In this document: in pieces, positions 22,252 through 32,905 of the stretch | Position numbering within the stretch: the first letter of the stretch is position 1 | Layout of the letters: every line of letters starts with the position of its first letter | DNA from: Teratosphaeria epicoccoides | Lineage: Eukaryota > Ascomycota > Dothideomycetes > Mycosphaerellales > Teratosphaeriaceae | Length of the DNA: 64,000 nucleotides | Assembly (NCBI GenBank): GCA_021401465.1 | Contig: JADDMT010000088.1 | Span: forward strand, 60,860 to 124,859 | Direction: 5' to 3' | The notes under the pieces: generated by a model | Databases searched by the model: none | The model's input: the letters and a program-made list of their open reading frames with translations, nothing else | What the model was told of the DNA's origin: nothing | Position numbers and translations under genes: made by a program

Positions 22252-22863
22252 TGCAGTGTATGTGTTGTATATCTACTGTATCTGTACGAACAATGTACGA
22301 CAGCAGAGCACACTATGTCTTGCCTAGAAATCATCATGTCTCTGACTCCTGCCCACTCACAACAAGTCTGTAACGCGCACCAAATTGCGACTGGCCGAAT
22401 CCTGAGTCCCAGTGAACTACTTCGACAGTAGCAGCAGAAGCAGCGAACTTCAATGCTGAAACGATCGCTTCTGCCTCCCCAAATCAGTTCTCCCCCCTGC
22501 GTGAGCGCATGCCTCCGCAATGGCCAAAGCACGCGATTCCCTGGGCCTGCACATGCAAAGTTCCCATACAGCACAACGGTCACGTCTCCCGACATTTCCA
22601 GCGACAAGCCCTGACGCTCGACGGATCTTCTAGACATGCGCCGCACTATGGTAGTCAAGAGCAAGAGGACCTTGCGGGAGCAGGTAATGCGCCGGATAGC
22701 TGCTTGAGGGCTTGAGGCAGTCACGTACTGGATCCTTCCAGCCACATGGAGCGGCATCAGTCCCAGACGACTTTCGAAACCGCGTCGCGTAACCCACAGT
22801 CCCGCGAACTGACCGGACCACTAGTTCACAGCTCCAACCTCCAAGCCTCCCTCTCCAAACCCC
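22252..22863. other. Convergent intergenic region
   Basis: 3' sides of uL10m (plus) and the HIT gene (minus). A minus-strand frame of 272 codons overlaps the uL10m 3' end but is a shadow of it. Nothing else is seen. Confidence 0.4.
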
Positions 22864-23484
22864 TCACAACCTCGCCTTCCCCTCCCCAACCTCCACCCTC
22901 AACGCACCCCTTACAGCCTCCGCAACCGCATCCCCCACCTCCTCATCCAAATCCGCCCTCGCCCCCCGCCCGAACATCCTCCAACTCCTCATCAGCCCCG
23001 TCGCCGCCTCCTCCTCCCTCCTCCCCCTCGGGATAACATGAAAATGCACATGCCCGACCACCTGCGCTGCTCTCGCCCCATTATTCTGCACGACATTCCA
23101 GTCCTCCACGCCCATTGCTCTGCACACCGCTCGAGACAGCACGGGTAGCCAGCGGCCGATTGCCTCGGCCGTCTCGCGGCGTTCCTGGGCGGTGGGGGTG
23201 GCGGGGTGGGAGAGCCGTGTTTGTGTGGTGGTGGAGGGGCTGGTGTGGAGGTCGGAGAGTTTGGGGTAGTGGTGGCGCGGGCAGAGGAGGATGTGGCCAG
23301 GGGTTATGGGGAGGATGTCGAGGAAGGCGAGGACGTGGGGGGTGGAGAGGAGGAGCCAGCAGTTTGGGGAGACTTTGGTGCGGTCCGGGGAGGAGGGGAT
23401 AGGGGACGGGGTGGAGGGTGGATAGGCAGAGGCGATGGTGCAGAAGGGGCAGGGGGTTGGGTAGTAGTCTTCTAGAGAGGACAT
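22864..23484 (-). CDS. HIT-family nucleotide hydrolase/transferase
   Basis: A 206-aa protein starting MSSLEDYYPTPCPFC. The catalytic histidine triad is complete: VVGHVHFHVIPRG (HxHxHxx) near residue 150. The nucleotide-binding part (FLDILPITPGHILLCPRHHY) comes before it. HIT proteins cleave nucleoside phosphoramidates or dinucleoside polyphosphates. The CPFC pair near the N-terminus resembles the zinc-ligand pair in some HIT members. The frame extends upstream to 23616, but ATG 23484 starts the conserved part. The region between the CPFC pair and the triad has Pro/Ser/Thr-rich insertions. Subfamily (Hnt1 or Hnt2 type) is not resolved. Confidence 0.85.
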   Translation of the reverse strand: MSSLEDYYPTPCPFCTIASAYPPSTPSPIPSSPDRTKVSPNCWLLLSTPHVLAFLDILPITPGHILLCPRHHYPKLSDLHTSPSTTTQTRLSHPATPTAQERRETAEAIGRWLPVLSRAVCRAMGVEDWNVVQNNGARAAQVVGHVHFHVIPRGRREEEAATGLMRSWRMFGRGARADLDEEVGDAVAEAVRGALRVEVGEGKARL

Positions 23485-24142
23485 GGTTGGGTGCGTGGGT
23501 TGGGAAATGTACAATGATGGTTCTCGTTGCTGGGGTTCATGACGATCGTGCAGAGCCGAGGTCAGCTGCCGCGCAGCTGGAGATAACGGCTTTTGTATCA
23601 AGGCACTGCTTGTCATATCAGAGAACCAGTATTCTTTGCAACGTCTCTGTTGTGTAGACTAAGAACCCGATCTGCCTTGTACCCAACAACTCCATCGCAA
23701 CGCCGATGCGAAGCTCTTTACACACAGTAACAGAAACATCGCGCTCACTTTCCATGCCGCCGAACGCCTTGATACAACAGAACGCAAACGCGACAGATCT
23801 CGCAACATGATCCTCTGCGCCTCGCGTTCGCTATCTGCAGCGCGGCATACAGATCTTGCTGCATGAGTAGCACGACCATACCAAAACAACAATTCATCCA
23901 TCACAGGTGGACATGGAGAAGTATATCCAGTAAAACGCCATATGCTCCTGCCCGCCCTCATCATTCACCGGTCCGATGTCTCGAGCTCCATCGAAATGTC
24001 GGCGGAGAGACCGTTACCGGAATGCTCATTGATTCTCCCGCTGAGCAGGAGTTCTGGGTCGGATTGAAGCGACCCATGCACCTGCTCACTTCTTGGCCCT
24101 GCTGGCACGTTTAGCAGAGTTGCACGACGTGTCAATGTCATG
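23485..24142. other. Intergenic region, no gene seen
   Basis: Between the HIT gene start and the cyclin stop, both on the minus strand. Contains the HIT promoter and the cyclin 3' UTR; no other signal is seen. Confidence 0.4.
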
Positions 24143-25757
24143 CTATGACGAGCGAGGGGTCTTGCCGCTGCTTGGGTGCTCGGACACGTTGTCTAGGTAC
24201 TTGGGTGCCCATTTCTTGGCCCACTGGCGCAGAACGATAGATGCTACGAGTAAGGTCAGCATATGTATCGCCACGACTATGAGACGACATCGCTTACCCT
24301 TGAGGAACTTCCTGCTGGCATATTTTCTGAAGAATGCATCGTGCTGCACCGGGGCATGGAGATAGTCGACCATGAGCTTGAACACTGGCTGGATTTCCTG
24401 CTCAGTGTAGCCGGCGTACTTGGTCAATGTCGCGTCCCACTCGCCACTATTCAAGGCGAGACGCGCCAGGTACATCGCAGCCGCGGCGACATGGGAAGGC
24501 GGGTACTTGAGGAAGCGATGGTCCAGACAAGCGATTTCCAAGAGGTATTTGCCGAGGGTACGAGTCTGGATATCGTAGTTGTCGGCCTTGGAGATACGGC
24601 GAAGGAAGTTCATGGGATTCGGGTAGGAGAGGTCGTAGTCCAACGCTGCCAGAACGAAGCGCTCAGCCGAGAGGATTTCGCTCTCCGGAAAGCCATTGTC
24701 GGCGACGTGCACGAAGTTCTGGACATGGGGCGAGAGGACCTCCTCGTACTTGCTGGCGATGAACATGGCTGTGACGCCGACGAGCTGCAACCGGTCGAGC
24801 TGCACCACCTTGCAGGAGAGGAAGCGGTCAATGATGTTGACGGCAAGGAAGAGTGTCTCTGGTAGCAGCCGGAATCGCGTGTGCACCTCAAGCAGCCAGT
24901 CGACGAGAATGCCGCGCATTTTCCATTCCAGCTCGGACTGGTTGTCCATGTAGTCTGGGTTGGGTTGCGTGGCGATCTCGAGCTCCTTCATGTAATTGAA
25001 GATCTCATGCACGTACTCAGCAACCATGAGCGGGTCGTCAACATCCTCGGCATCGAGATCCTTTGCGTCCTTGATGATCTCCTCCAACGAAGGGCCCTCA
25101 GCCTCATCGTCGCTATATTCGTCCTCGATCTTAATCTGCGACTTGATGACGGACTTCTTCTCGACCTTGGACGAGGGCTTGGAATTGTTGGTTGCCGGCG
25201 GCGCGTTTTCAGAGTCCTCGTCATCGTCGATGAGGGGTTTCGTGGCAGTATTTCGCTTCTTCGCAACATGACCAGCCCCGCTGATGGCACTGGCCGGTCT
25301 CTTCAGCTCTGACGAGTTGGCGGTCTTGGGTCCGAGAGCGGTCCGTGTTGATGTGGTGCGCGCGGGCTTCTGGATGCCGGCAGGCTTTGCCGTTTTGGAG
25401 AGCGACGGCTTTCCCAGCGCATCCTTCTTACCCTCGCCAGCATCCTGACTCTCGGTCCTCGTCACGTTCGTCTTCTCCCCCAGAGCCGTCCTCTTGCGAG
25501 TACCCAATGTGCCATTGCTTGGAGCAGTGGTGGACCGCTTGGTTGTCACGGCCTTCTTGGGCGGGTCACCAGCAGTCGTCTCAAGTGCAGCAGCCTTTGC
25601 GCGCGTCAATCGTTGAGTTCCGGCCTCTGCATTCTCGTCCGTTACACCTCGCCTAGCAGTTCGCGCCTAGGGTATGGGTCAGCAAAACAACGCGCCTTGG
25701 CAACGATACGGAGCTCGCTCAAGCTCTCAAGAGATCTTGACGACATACTGGAGGCAT
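24143..25757 (-). CDS. nimE: G2/mitotic B-type cyclin
   Basis: Activating partner of Cdc28/NimX (Cdk1) for entry into mitosis. Three exons: a 9-nt first exon at 25757-25749 encoding only MPP, then 25666-24298 and 24243-24143. Introns are 25748-25667 (GTATGT...CCTAG, branch CTGAC) and 24297-24244 (GTAAGC...CGTAG, 54 nt, no stop). The product is 492 aa. N-terminal ARTARRGVTDENAEAGTQRL matches the fungal cyclin B start. Destruction box RTALGEKTN lies near residue 62 with a second copy RTALGPKTAN further on. Cyclin box 1 contains MRGILVDWLLEVHTRF and FLAVNIIDRFLS, and box 2 follows. ASIVLRQWAKK is restored by removing the 54-nt intron, confirming it. The symbol nimE is the Aspergillus name, given by homology. 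Confidence 0.93.
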
Positions 25758-25892
25758 TGTGCGGTATGGGCGTATGTGATGGGCGAGCGCGGTGCTGTAA
25801 GGCTACGCCAGAGTCCAGATGATGCGTGCTGTTTCTATCACGTGTCAGCTGTGTTTATGTGGGCTGGCGACGGCGAGGTGAGGACGCGTCGG

Positions 25893-26283
25893 CTTACTTT
25901 TGGTGCTGGATGGGTGCCACGACGGGTCAGCTAAGCTCCAGAGGGCAATTGGCGGCCGTGATGCCTCGTGATGCGTATGTATGGCTGGATATCAACATTA
26001 ACATACACGCTTGGCAATGTATGAAAGATGATGTCGGGAAGGTCTGTCGAATAAGGCACCTCGTTCTCCAGCGAGTCGGCGTCTGGAATGCCAATGATGG
26101 CGCCGTCAAGGGCAGACGGAGGAGATGTCTTCTGCTGGGAGAGACGCGGTGCTGGGCGCTGGTTGTTGTCGGGCTTGATCGAGGAAGGCTTTTAGAGATG
26201 TAGAGCGCGTCCTTCCTCACGCTTACCCGAAGTAGACGTGACGCTGGAGCGAATTGTTGACTGGCCTGTGCTTTTGGCGCCAA
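25893..26283 (-). CDS. Possible small spliced gene of unknown function
   Basis: ATG 26283 opens a frame MAPKAQASQQFAPASRLLR that meets a GTAAGC donor at 26226. Reading on after a possible acceptor about 68 nt downstream gives TSPPSALDGAIIGIPDADSL and ENEVPYSTDLPDIIFHTLPS in one open frame, with much more protein-like composition than the unspliced reading. A second intron (GTGTAT or GTATGT donor, CTGAC branch, CCCATCCAG acceptor) would end the protein shortly after, near 25893 or 25846. I recognise no family. It is divergent from uL2m and just upstream of the cyclin gene on the same strand. Exon borders and end are provisional. Confidence 0.3.
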
Positions 26284-26650
26284 GCTTCGTGTTGCAGCAG
26301 AGCAGCCTCAATACCGCTGTCTTGACGTAGATGCAACAAGACGGGACACCGGCTTGCGATAATGGCCAAGGAGCAGACAGGCTCAGATCTGACCTTCAAC
26401 AATGTAAATAAGAAATTCCAGTACCGCAATAATGACCCGGCAGCAAAAAGACGCTCGCGGTCGCGACGGCAACCAAAGTGTTTTACTGCCTCAGGCTCGG
26501 CAGCATTGCTCTGACGCGAGAACGTGACCCGCTGAGCTAGACTCAAAAGAATGGGCTGAACTTGAACACCTGCAAGGAAGCAACACCGCCATCTGCATCA
26601 CTCGAGGCATCGAACGTTGTCTTCCCCCTCTGCATATAGCGCAGTCAATT

Positions 26651-27826
26651 ATGCTACAGCCCCGAATACGGCCGGTGTGCCTCTCGTGCCGATTCCTCCT
26701 GACTTCTGCCCGACGAACATATGCCAGTGTTGTCGAAGAACCCATACCATCATCCACACTCACTCCAGATGCGATCGCAATCAGTCCGGGCCCTGCGCCC
26801 ATGCGCAAACAGTCTGTCTTCCAATTGAAGACCTACAAACCTCGCACGCCCGGTGTCAGACATCTCAAGCGACCCATCAACGACCATCTCTGGAAGGGAA
26901 AGCCATTCGCCAAGTTGACGTTTGCAAAGGTCGGCCATGGCAAAGGGGGGAGAAACAACAGCGGTCGAGTGACGGTCAGACATAGAGGTGGCGGGCACAG
27001 GCGGCGCATCAGGACGGTGGATTACGTCAGGTCAGCACCTGGAAAGCACATGGTGGAACGCATTGAGTATGATCCGAATCGGTCAGCACATCTGGCACTA
27101 GTGGAGGATGTGGCGACAAAAAAGAAAAGCTACATCATTGCTGCGGAAGGAATGCGAGCCGGGGATACCCTCGAGAGTTTCTTGTCCGGCATCCCAAAGG
27201 AGTTGCTGGAAAGTATGGGTGGCGAGATGGATTCGGGCATGCTTGCTGCGAAGACGGCGTTCAGGGGCAATTGTTTGCCAATGCACATGGTGCCCATGGG
27301 AACGCAGGTGTACTGTGTCGGCTCGGCGCCTGGTAAGAAGGCTGTGTTCTGTCGAAGTGCGGGTACATACGCTACGGTCATTGCCAAAGATGAAGTGGGA
27401 CCAGAGGGCAAGAAGAGGGTCAGAGATGTCATGGTGCGGTTGCAAAGTGGCGAGGTGCGCAAAGTGGACAGGAATGCTTGTGCTACTATTGGCGTCGCGA
27501 GCAACCCGCATCATCAGTTCCGGCAGCTGGGTAAGGCTGGGAGGAGCAGATGGCTGAATATCCGACCGACCGTGCGTGGTGTTGCTATGAACGCGGCGGA
27601 TCATCCTCATGGTGGTGGGCGAGGTAAGAGTAAGGGCAACGTCCATCCTGTGTCGATTTGGGGCACGCCAGTAAGTCATGACCTGAACGATCATACCCAT
27701 CGTTAACATACTGACATCCTCGACTAGGCCAAATCAGGATACAAGACCAGGAAGAAGCGGAACCCGAACAAGTACGTCGTGCAGGAGAGGCCACGGAACC
27801 AAGGCAAACGGAGGCGCGACAACTAA
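26651..27826 (+). CDS. RML2: Mitochondrial large-subunit ribosomal protein uL2m
   Basis: Two exons: 26651-27670 and 27728-27826, with intron 27671-27727 (GTAAGT...CTAG, branch CTGAC). The product is 372 aa. The N-terminus (MLQPRIRPVCLSCRFLLT) looks like a mitochondrial presequence. The core is unmistakable L2: KGGRNNSGRVTVRHRGGGHR, RTVDYVRSAPGKHMVERIEYDPNRSAHLAL, AGDTLESF, and the peptidyl-transferase-centre segment AMNAADHPHGGGRGK with its conserved His. The small second exon supplies the basic tail KSGYKTRKKRNPNKYVV, found in all L2 proteins and confirming the splice. An inserted stretch after FLSGIPKELLES is typical of the fungal form. Confidence 0.95.
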
Positions 27827-29053
27827 TGATGCTTCAAACCTTACATTGGCAGCACTGCGGTGCCTGCAGAGCATTCCTGACGAGGTTCGGGTGCGGCAAG
27901 CTATCTGCTGTTCTGGGCCAGAAGCATTCGAGGCTCGTGCATCATCTTGTCACCCCATATATATAGCCTCTTTTGAGTCACCAACCTTCATACAACAGCT
28001 ATTTCAGCTTTCCCTTTGACAATACGCTTGAACCATAGAGCAGAACATGATTTGTACAAGAATCCTCACACGTCGGGATAGATGTGTCAATGTTGGCCAT
28101 TGCAGTTCGATGGTATATCGACTACGAACCAATGCCATACTTGTTGAGGATCTATCCTTCAAGGTTTCCTTTTCAAGTGCCCAGGGCTTGTTCCCTCGAC
28201 TACCATGATTCTTGAGTGGCAGAGTTCGTTTCCTGCTAGAATGAAGTGAGGTTTCATCTGGGTTCGAAGTTGTGACGGGGAAGGCTGCGTTGTTGATAGA
28301 GTATTGCGGTGGCTCGTCGAGTCTAGGAGGTTCTGAATGCCGTCACTGGGTGAGGAGATTGGGCTGCTATGATATAGTCATGATGGCATGACAATTTATA
28401 TTGAGTACTGGACTCCGGCAGGAGCGCGAGTCCATGAGCTTGACTTTTCTTGGGGGGCTACATGACAGTGAAGAAGGGTTTGAAATACCTGCAGATTGAG
28501 GGGCAAGAAGTAGGTTGTATGGGAAGGGAAAAACAATTCGACGTGGATCTGTTATGTCGGTGACTGTCATACCCTTGGTGCATTCTTCTGATCAGTCAGT
28601 GATTCTACTCTTCATGAACGAAGGACCGGAACGTCTTGCATGACCTCCAGATTGTTTTCATGTCTATGCCTGCATGTCGTTCATGTGAAAGCCTCAAGAA
28701 GGTCCGGCCCGCAGGCCCTCGGTTCGCGCCGGCCGCAACGCCCAGTGTACCATGCGCGCGGGTTTCGCAATTTGGAGATGGTGGAATTCGAGGAAGGGCA
28801 TCAAGCCGCATTCGACAATCCCCCGTCGTGTCCGTGCAAGCAATATCAGGTGAAACTCCACCCATAGGGCACTGAGCTCCTGAACAGCTGCCACGCACCG
28901 ACCTGGCCAAGCGAAGCTGCACAGCCCCGACAGCTTACGAGCGCGGCAAGCTGTTTGCGCATCAAACGTAGGGAAGAAATCGCTCAACGCAACACAAGGA
29001 GCAATCGCCGGCGGTGTGAAAGCTCACGACATGAACGACGACAGCTGTACTGA
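27827..29053. other. Intergenic region of 1.2 kb, no gene seen
   Basis: Between uL2m and the VPS9-ankyrin gene, both on plus. Only short random frames occur. Includes the uL2m 3' UTR and the next promoter. Confidence 0.4.
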
Positions 29054-32000
29054 ATGCAACCACTCAATCCATTCCTGCGCTCCTTCTTCCGAAGCGCCCT
29101 ACCTTCACAATGCTCGCCTGTAAACCACCATGTTATCCTGGTCCCGCAGACATCTGTCTTATTGGAAGCGAAAGACCGCGACAGCAACACGCCGTACGCT
29201 GACCTAGCGAATACCGAAGATTTCTTGGCCAGTCATGTCTTGCGAGTACCCGGCGGCAACCCTCCCGCGGGCAGCGGTGCAAAAGAAGGAGGCAATGTGC
29301 GCGAGAACAAGGGCAAAGCAAAGCAATATTCTACCATCAATGGCAGGACGGTGATCTTGAAGGATACATTCGTGTATAGCAACAAGGGATTCAAGACGCT
29401 GAATCAAGCGCAATTGTTACAAGATGCGATTTACTACCCTGATGCTGCGGACGGCCAGCAGTGGGTGATATATTACATCTCGCGACCTCTCATCGGCACC
29501 TATCAGCCGACACCTATCATCCCTGCCGTCATCAGTGACGAGCCCAGCAAGGAGAGGAGGAAGCTGTTGACGGAGGCATCAGAGGCAGCAACGTCGAGCT
29601 CGTCAGTCACGTCGGCTTTGCCAAAGAAGAAAGAGATCAAGAGCTTCAACGACCTTCTCAATCAGTTTCCAATGATATCAAGACAGATGCAAAGCGGCTT
29701 GGAGAAGGTGATCCGGGACTTTGTTGCTGCGAACGATAAGCCTGTGCGAAATCGCAGATCTAGGAGTTCTTCGATAAGCTCGCAGGTATCAACGCCCTCC
29801 CTAAGTAGCTCCGTCTCTTCACTGAAGTCATCCCTTTCTGGCAGTGGGACACTGCCGCCGACGCAGATTGAGCTGGAGCCGGAAGAAGAAGCTATGCGCG
29901 CATCGCTTGAGAATGCAGTCACCTCGGCAATCGAGCTGTTCCAACGTGTAGACAAGGCGCAATTGTCATTTCTTGGCACCAACACAGAGCTTACTGGGCC
30001 TGTCGTTGAATGCATGATCGAGCGATATATCACAGAGCAGGTTCACGATCGGACGCTGTTTCCCAGAGTCTGTGCCATCAGGAAGCCCGACGATAGTGAT
30101 CTCGAGTCAAAGATTCGCAAAATGTCCGATGTAGACATCGCCCAAGTTGGCATCCCGGTCGAGGATGGTACCAAAGGGAAGCGGGAGCTCGCCACGCGAT
30201 TGAAGAAGGGGGTGGACACATTCAAAAGAATGGGCGTCGCCTCCAGCGCTCAGGAAATGCTAGAAATTCTCCTTACCACGCAAAAGGTGGTCACCGAGCT
30301 GCCACTCGGCAATGCTTCAGAACAACAGCAAACGCCTCTTACGATCAATGCTGACATATTAGTGTCGATGTTGCTTGTGGTCGTAATCAGAAGTGGTGTT
30401 CGGCATCTACATTCGCGCTTGTTGTACATGAGGTATTTCATATTCACTGACGAGGTCGAGAGCGGCGAGCAGGGCTATGCTCTTGCTACAATGGAAGCTG
30501 TCTTAGCGCATTTGAGCAATGCATCGAGGGCCTTGCGCAGAGTGAGCAAGCGGAATAGATTGCTTTGGCACGCAGCAAGGACAGGCGATGTGCAGGCACT
30601 GGAGGCTACCTTACAGCCATCGAGACTGCCACCGAACAACGACACGATTGCAGAATCATTATCAGGCCCGGAAGATGAATCCTCAGCAGATGAGGGCCTG
30701 ATCAAGGATGCCCTGCAGAGTATGGATCATGCCGCGGGTACTTCACAAAAACAAAACGAGAACGAAAGACCAGAATTTGCAGCCGTCAATGGGTCGCTGG
30801 AGCATGTCTTCCCGTTTCAGCGGCCTCCAACACCTCCGCCAGAGCAGATTGCGGCCAAGGCCAAAAAGCGAGTCTCAATGGCGTCTCTGCCTAGAAGTCA
30901 TTCGGTGTCTTCAGGTTACTCGTCCACTTCGCACTCCCGCAACATGAGCATCGACTCTAGCATGAGCATCAGCTCTGGCGGCGATCTTTCCACTGACAAG
31001 CTCGCCCAGACACAGGATGCTGACGGGAATTCTGTCCTCATGATGGCAGTCGATGCGAATCAACGCGCCGCGCTGAAGTTTTTGCTGAATCTGCCTGCAC
31101 AATTTAGAGCGGAGTTCGTCCTCGACGACATGAACAATGAAGGCACGACTCTGCTCAGCGCAGCCGTACAGTCAAGCAAGCGTGGCGTGGTTGAAGATAT
31201 TCTTTGTTTTCTTGAACAGAATGCTTCGAACGAGCAGCTGCACAAGTATCTTCGCGTTCAGGACAGCCAAGGGAGGTGCGTCGCACACTACCTCTTCAAC
31301 CAGCCACACTTGATACGGCGATTTGGCAAAAAGCTGCCTTGGCGACTCAAAGACAAAAATGGTCAGACACCCCTTTTCGCTTTATGCAGATCATACGATC
31401 ATGATCAATACCATGATATGGTGCGAAGTGCCATGGCTCTTGCCACAGCGGCGCAAGGCGATGGGGAGCCTCTGCATCTTGACGACCACGTCGATGCGAA
31501 AGGCAACACACTGCTGCATATTGTCAATGATACAGCGATGACGATGGACATCCTGCGACGTTGCGATGCAGACGTCAATGCCACCAACGACAAGCGCTTC
31601 ACGCCACTCATGGTCGGCAGCAAGTATGGCAGAATAGATCTGGTGCGAGCATTGTTCAGCGATGCAAGGGTCGACATGACTCTCAAGGATATACGAGGTC
31701 TGACAGCGGTCGAGCTCGCAAAGGACGACGACGTACGCAATCGCATTGATGATATGGTTCTGCTGGCCAGTCCGCCTGGCAGAAATGGTCGCACCACAAC
31801 AGTCGTGCGCTCGTTCTTCGTAGAGGACGCGACGATCCGCTTCGTCTTGAAGTCCGGCGAGCAGAACAACAGACACTCCATCACAGTGACCACCTGCAAG
31901 CGCTCCGTAGCCGACTTCGAGCGCCTGGCGGGCTGGCTGACCACCGAATGTCCCGCGTCTTGGCTGCCGACTCACTTTAACCTGCCGTCGCCGTTCCTCC

Positions 32001-32905
32001 TACCTTCGAAGCCATCGCGAGCCATACTTCGTGATGTGCAATTGCGACTAGACAGCTTCTTCCGCAATTTGCTTGTCCACGGAACATTCGCAACGCACGA
32101 GCTCGTGTGGGAGTTCTTCCTCATGCAAGAGCTTGACGAGAACATGCTCAACGAGCGTACGCAGCGGAAAGCTGAGACACGAGTCGAAAATGTCAAGGAC
32201 GACTACGACCCAGTGCCAATGGACGAGACGGTCGAAGTGCAGAACTTCGTCGCCTTCGCCAAGGATCAAGTCAAGGGCGTCACACAGGCAACCAAGAAAG
32301 CCATCCGCTCTATCAACCAGCATCGGATGCTCCTCAACGATATCTACGAAGCTCAAGAACTAGCATCAAAGGCGATCTACACCCTGCTCTTCCTCCCAGC
32401 AGCGTACATGAAAGCAATCGGGCGCTACAGCAAGACTCTAACCCCCACAGAAGCCTCCCCAATCCACAGCCTCTACTACACCCTCCACTCAGCCCAATCA
32501 ACCTCCACAGCCCTCCAACTCGCCCTCAACCGCCCCGCCTACCTCATCGGCAACATGGCGGCGGCCCAACGCAGCATCTCGCGCTCCATGGACTCCATCT
32601 CGCGCTCCAACCGCTGGACGCCGAACGTCGGGCTCTTCGACGGCGCGCGGAAGGCCGTGGCGACGGAGGCATGGGAGAAGGCAGCGAAGGGCCGGCAGGA
32701 GCTGGAGAGTTTGGGGTGCGAGTTGAGGTATACGCAGCAGACTGTGGCGAGTGAGTTGGCGGTGTGGCAAGATGAGCATGTGCGGGGAGGGAGGGAGGCG
32801 TTGAGGCGGTTGGCCAGGGAGAGTGTGGTGAGGGAGCGGGCGAGGTTAGAAGGGATGAGGAGGGCGTTGAGGGAGCTCAGAAGGGGGGCGGTGGGGAGTC
32901 AGTAG
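29054..32905 (+). CDS. VPS9-domain, ankyrin, PX-BAR endosomal Rab5-type GEF (VARP/Vrl1-like)
   Basis: A 1283-aa intronless protein. A Vrl1/VARP-like N-terminal part is followed by the VPS9 domain (roughly residues 270-490), which includes INADILVSMLLVVVIRSG and a GYALATMEAVLAHL segment. A Ser-rich linker leads to ankyrin repeats (about 650-900; DADGNSVLMMAVDANQ, GNTLLHIVNDTA, FTPLMVGSKYGRIDLVRALF). Next is a PX-like domain (about 917-1030; FFVEDATIRFVLKSG, WLPTHFNLPSPFLLPSK) and a long helical BAR-like C-terminus (about 1045-1283). VPS9 domains activate Rab5 GTPases on endosomes, and PX-BAR regions bind phosphoinositides and curved membranes. In yeast the related Vrl1 works with the PX-BAR protein Vin1 (VINE complex). 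All these modules are in one chain here. Domain borders are by eye. Confidence 0.85.
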   Translation: MQPLNPFLRSFFRSALPSQCSPVNHHVILVPQTSVLLEAKDRDSNTPYADLANTEDFLASHVLRVPGGNPPAGSGAKEGGNVRENKGKAKQYSTINGRTVILKDTFVYSNKGFKTLNQAQLLQDAIYYPDAADGQQWVIYYISRPLIGTYQPTPIIPAVISDEPSKERRKLLTEASEAATSSSSVTSALPKKKEIKSFNDLLNQFPMISRQMQSGLEKVIRDFVAANDKPVRNRRSRSSSISSQVSTPSLSSSVSSLKSSLSGSGTLPPTQIELEPEEEAMRASLENAVTSAIELFQRVDKAQLSFLGTNTELTGPVVECMIERYITEQVHDRTLFPRVCAIRKPDDSDLESKIRKMSDVDIAQVGIPVEDGTKGKRELATRLKKGVDTFKRMGVASSAQEMLEILLTTQKVVTELPLGNASEQQQTPLTINADILVSMLLVVVIRSGVRHLHSRLLYMRYFIFTDEVESGEQGYALATMEAVLAHLSNASRALRRVSKRNRLLWHAARTGDVQALEATLQPSRLPPNNDTIAESLSGPEDESSADEGLIKDALQSMDHAAGTSQKQNENERPEFAAVNGSLEHVFPFQRPPTPPPEQIAAKAKKRVSMASLPRSHSVSSGYSSTSHSRNMSIDSSMSISSGGDLSTDKLAQTQDADGNSVLMMAVDANQRAALKFLLNLPAQFRAEFVLDDMNNEGTTLLSAAVQSSKRGVVEDILCFLEQNASNEQLHKYLRVQDSQGRCVAHYLFNQPHLIRRFGKKLPWRLKDKNGQTPLFALCRSYDHDQYHDMVRSAMALATAAQGDGEPLHLDDHVDAKGNTLLHIVNDTAMTMDILRRCDADVNATNDKRFTPLMVGSKYGRIDLVRALFSDARVDMTLKDIRGLTAVELAKDDDVRNRIDDMVLLASPPGRNGRTTTVVRSFFVEDATIRFVLKSGEQNNRHSITVTTCKRSVADFERLAGWLTTECPASWLPTHFNLPSPFLLPSKPSRAILRDVQLRLDSFFRNLLVHGTFATHELVWEFFLMQELDENMLNERTQRKAETRVENVKDDYDPVPMDETVEVQNFVAFAKDQVKGVTQATKKAIRSINQHRMLLNDIYEAQELASKAIYTLLFLPAAYMKAIGRYSKTLTPTEASPIHSLYYTLHSAQSTSTALQLALNRPAYLIGNMAAAQRSISRSMDSISRSNRWTPNVGLFDGARKAVATEAWEKAAKGRQELESLGCELRYTQQTVASELAVWQDEHVRGGREALRRLARESVVRERARLEGMRRALRELRRGAVGSQ

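Noticed and set aside
21939..22757. 272-codon minus-strand frame overlapping the uL10m 3' end
   Set aside because: Antisense shadow of a well-supported gene.
28256..28275. GGTTCGAAG string resembling a tRNA B box
   Set aside because: No matching A box or acceptor stem at the right spacing; no tRNA gene could be supported anywhere in the window.
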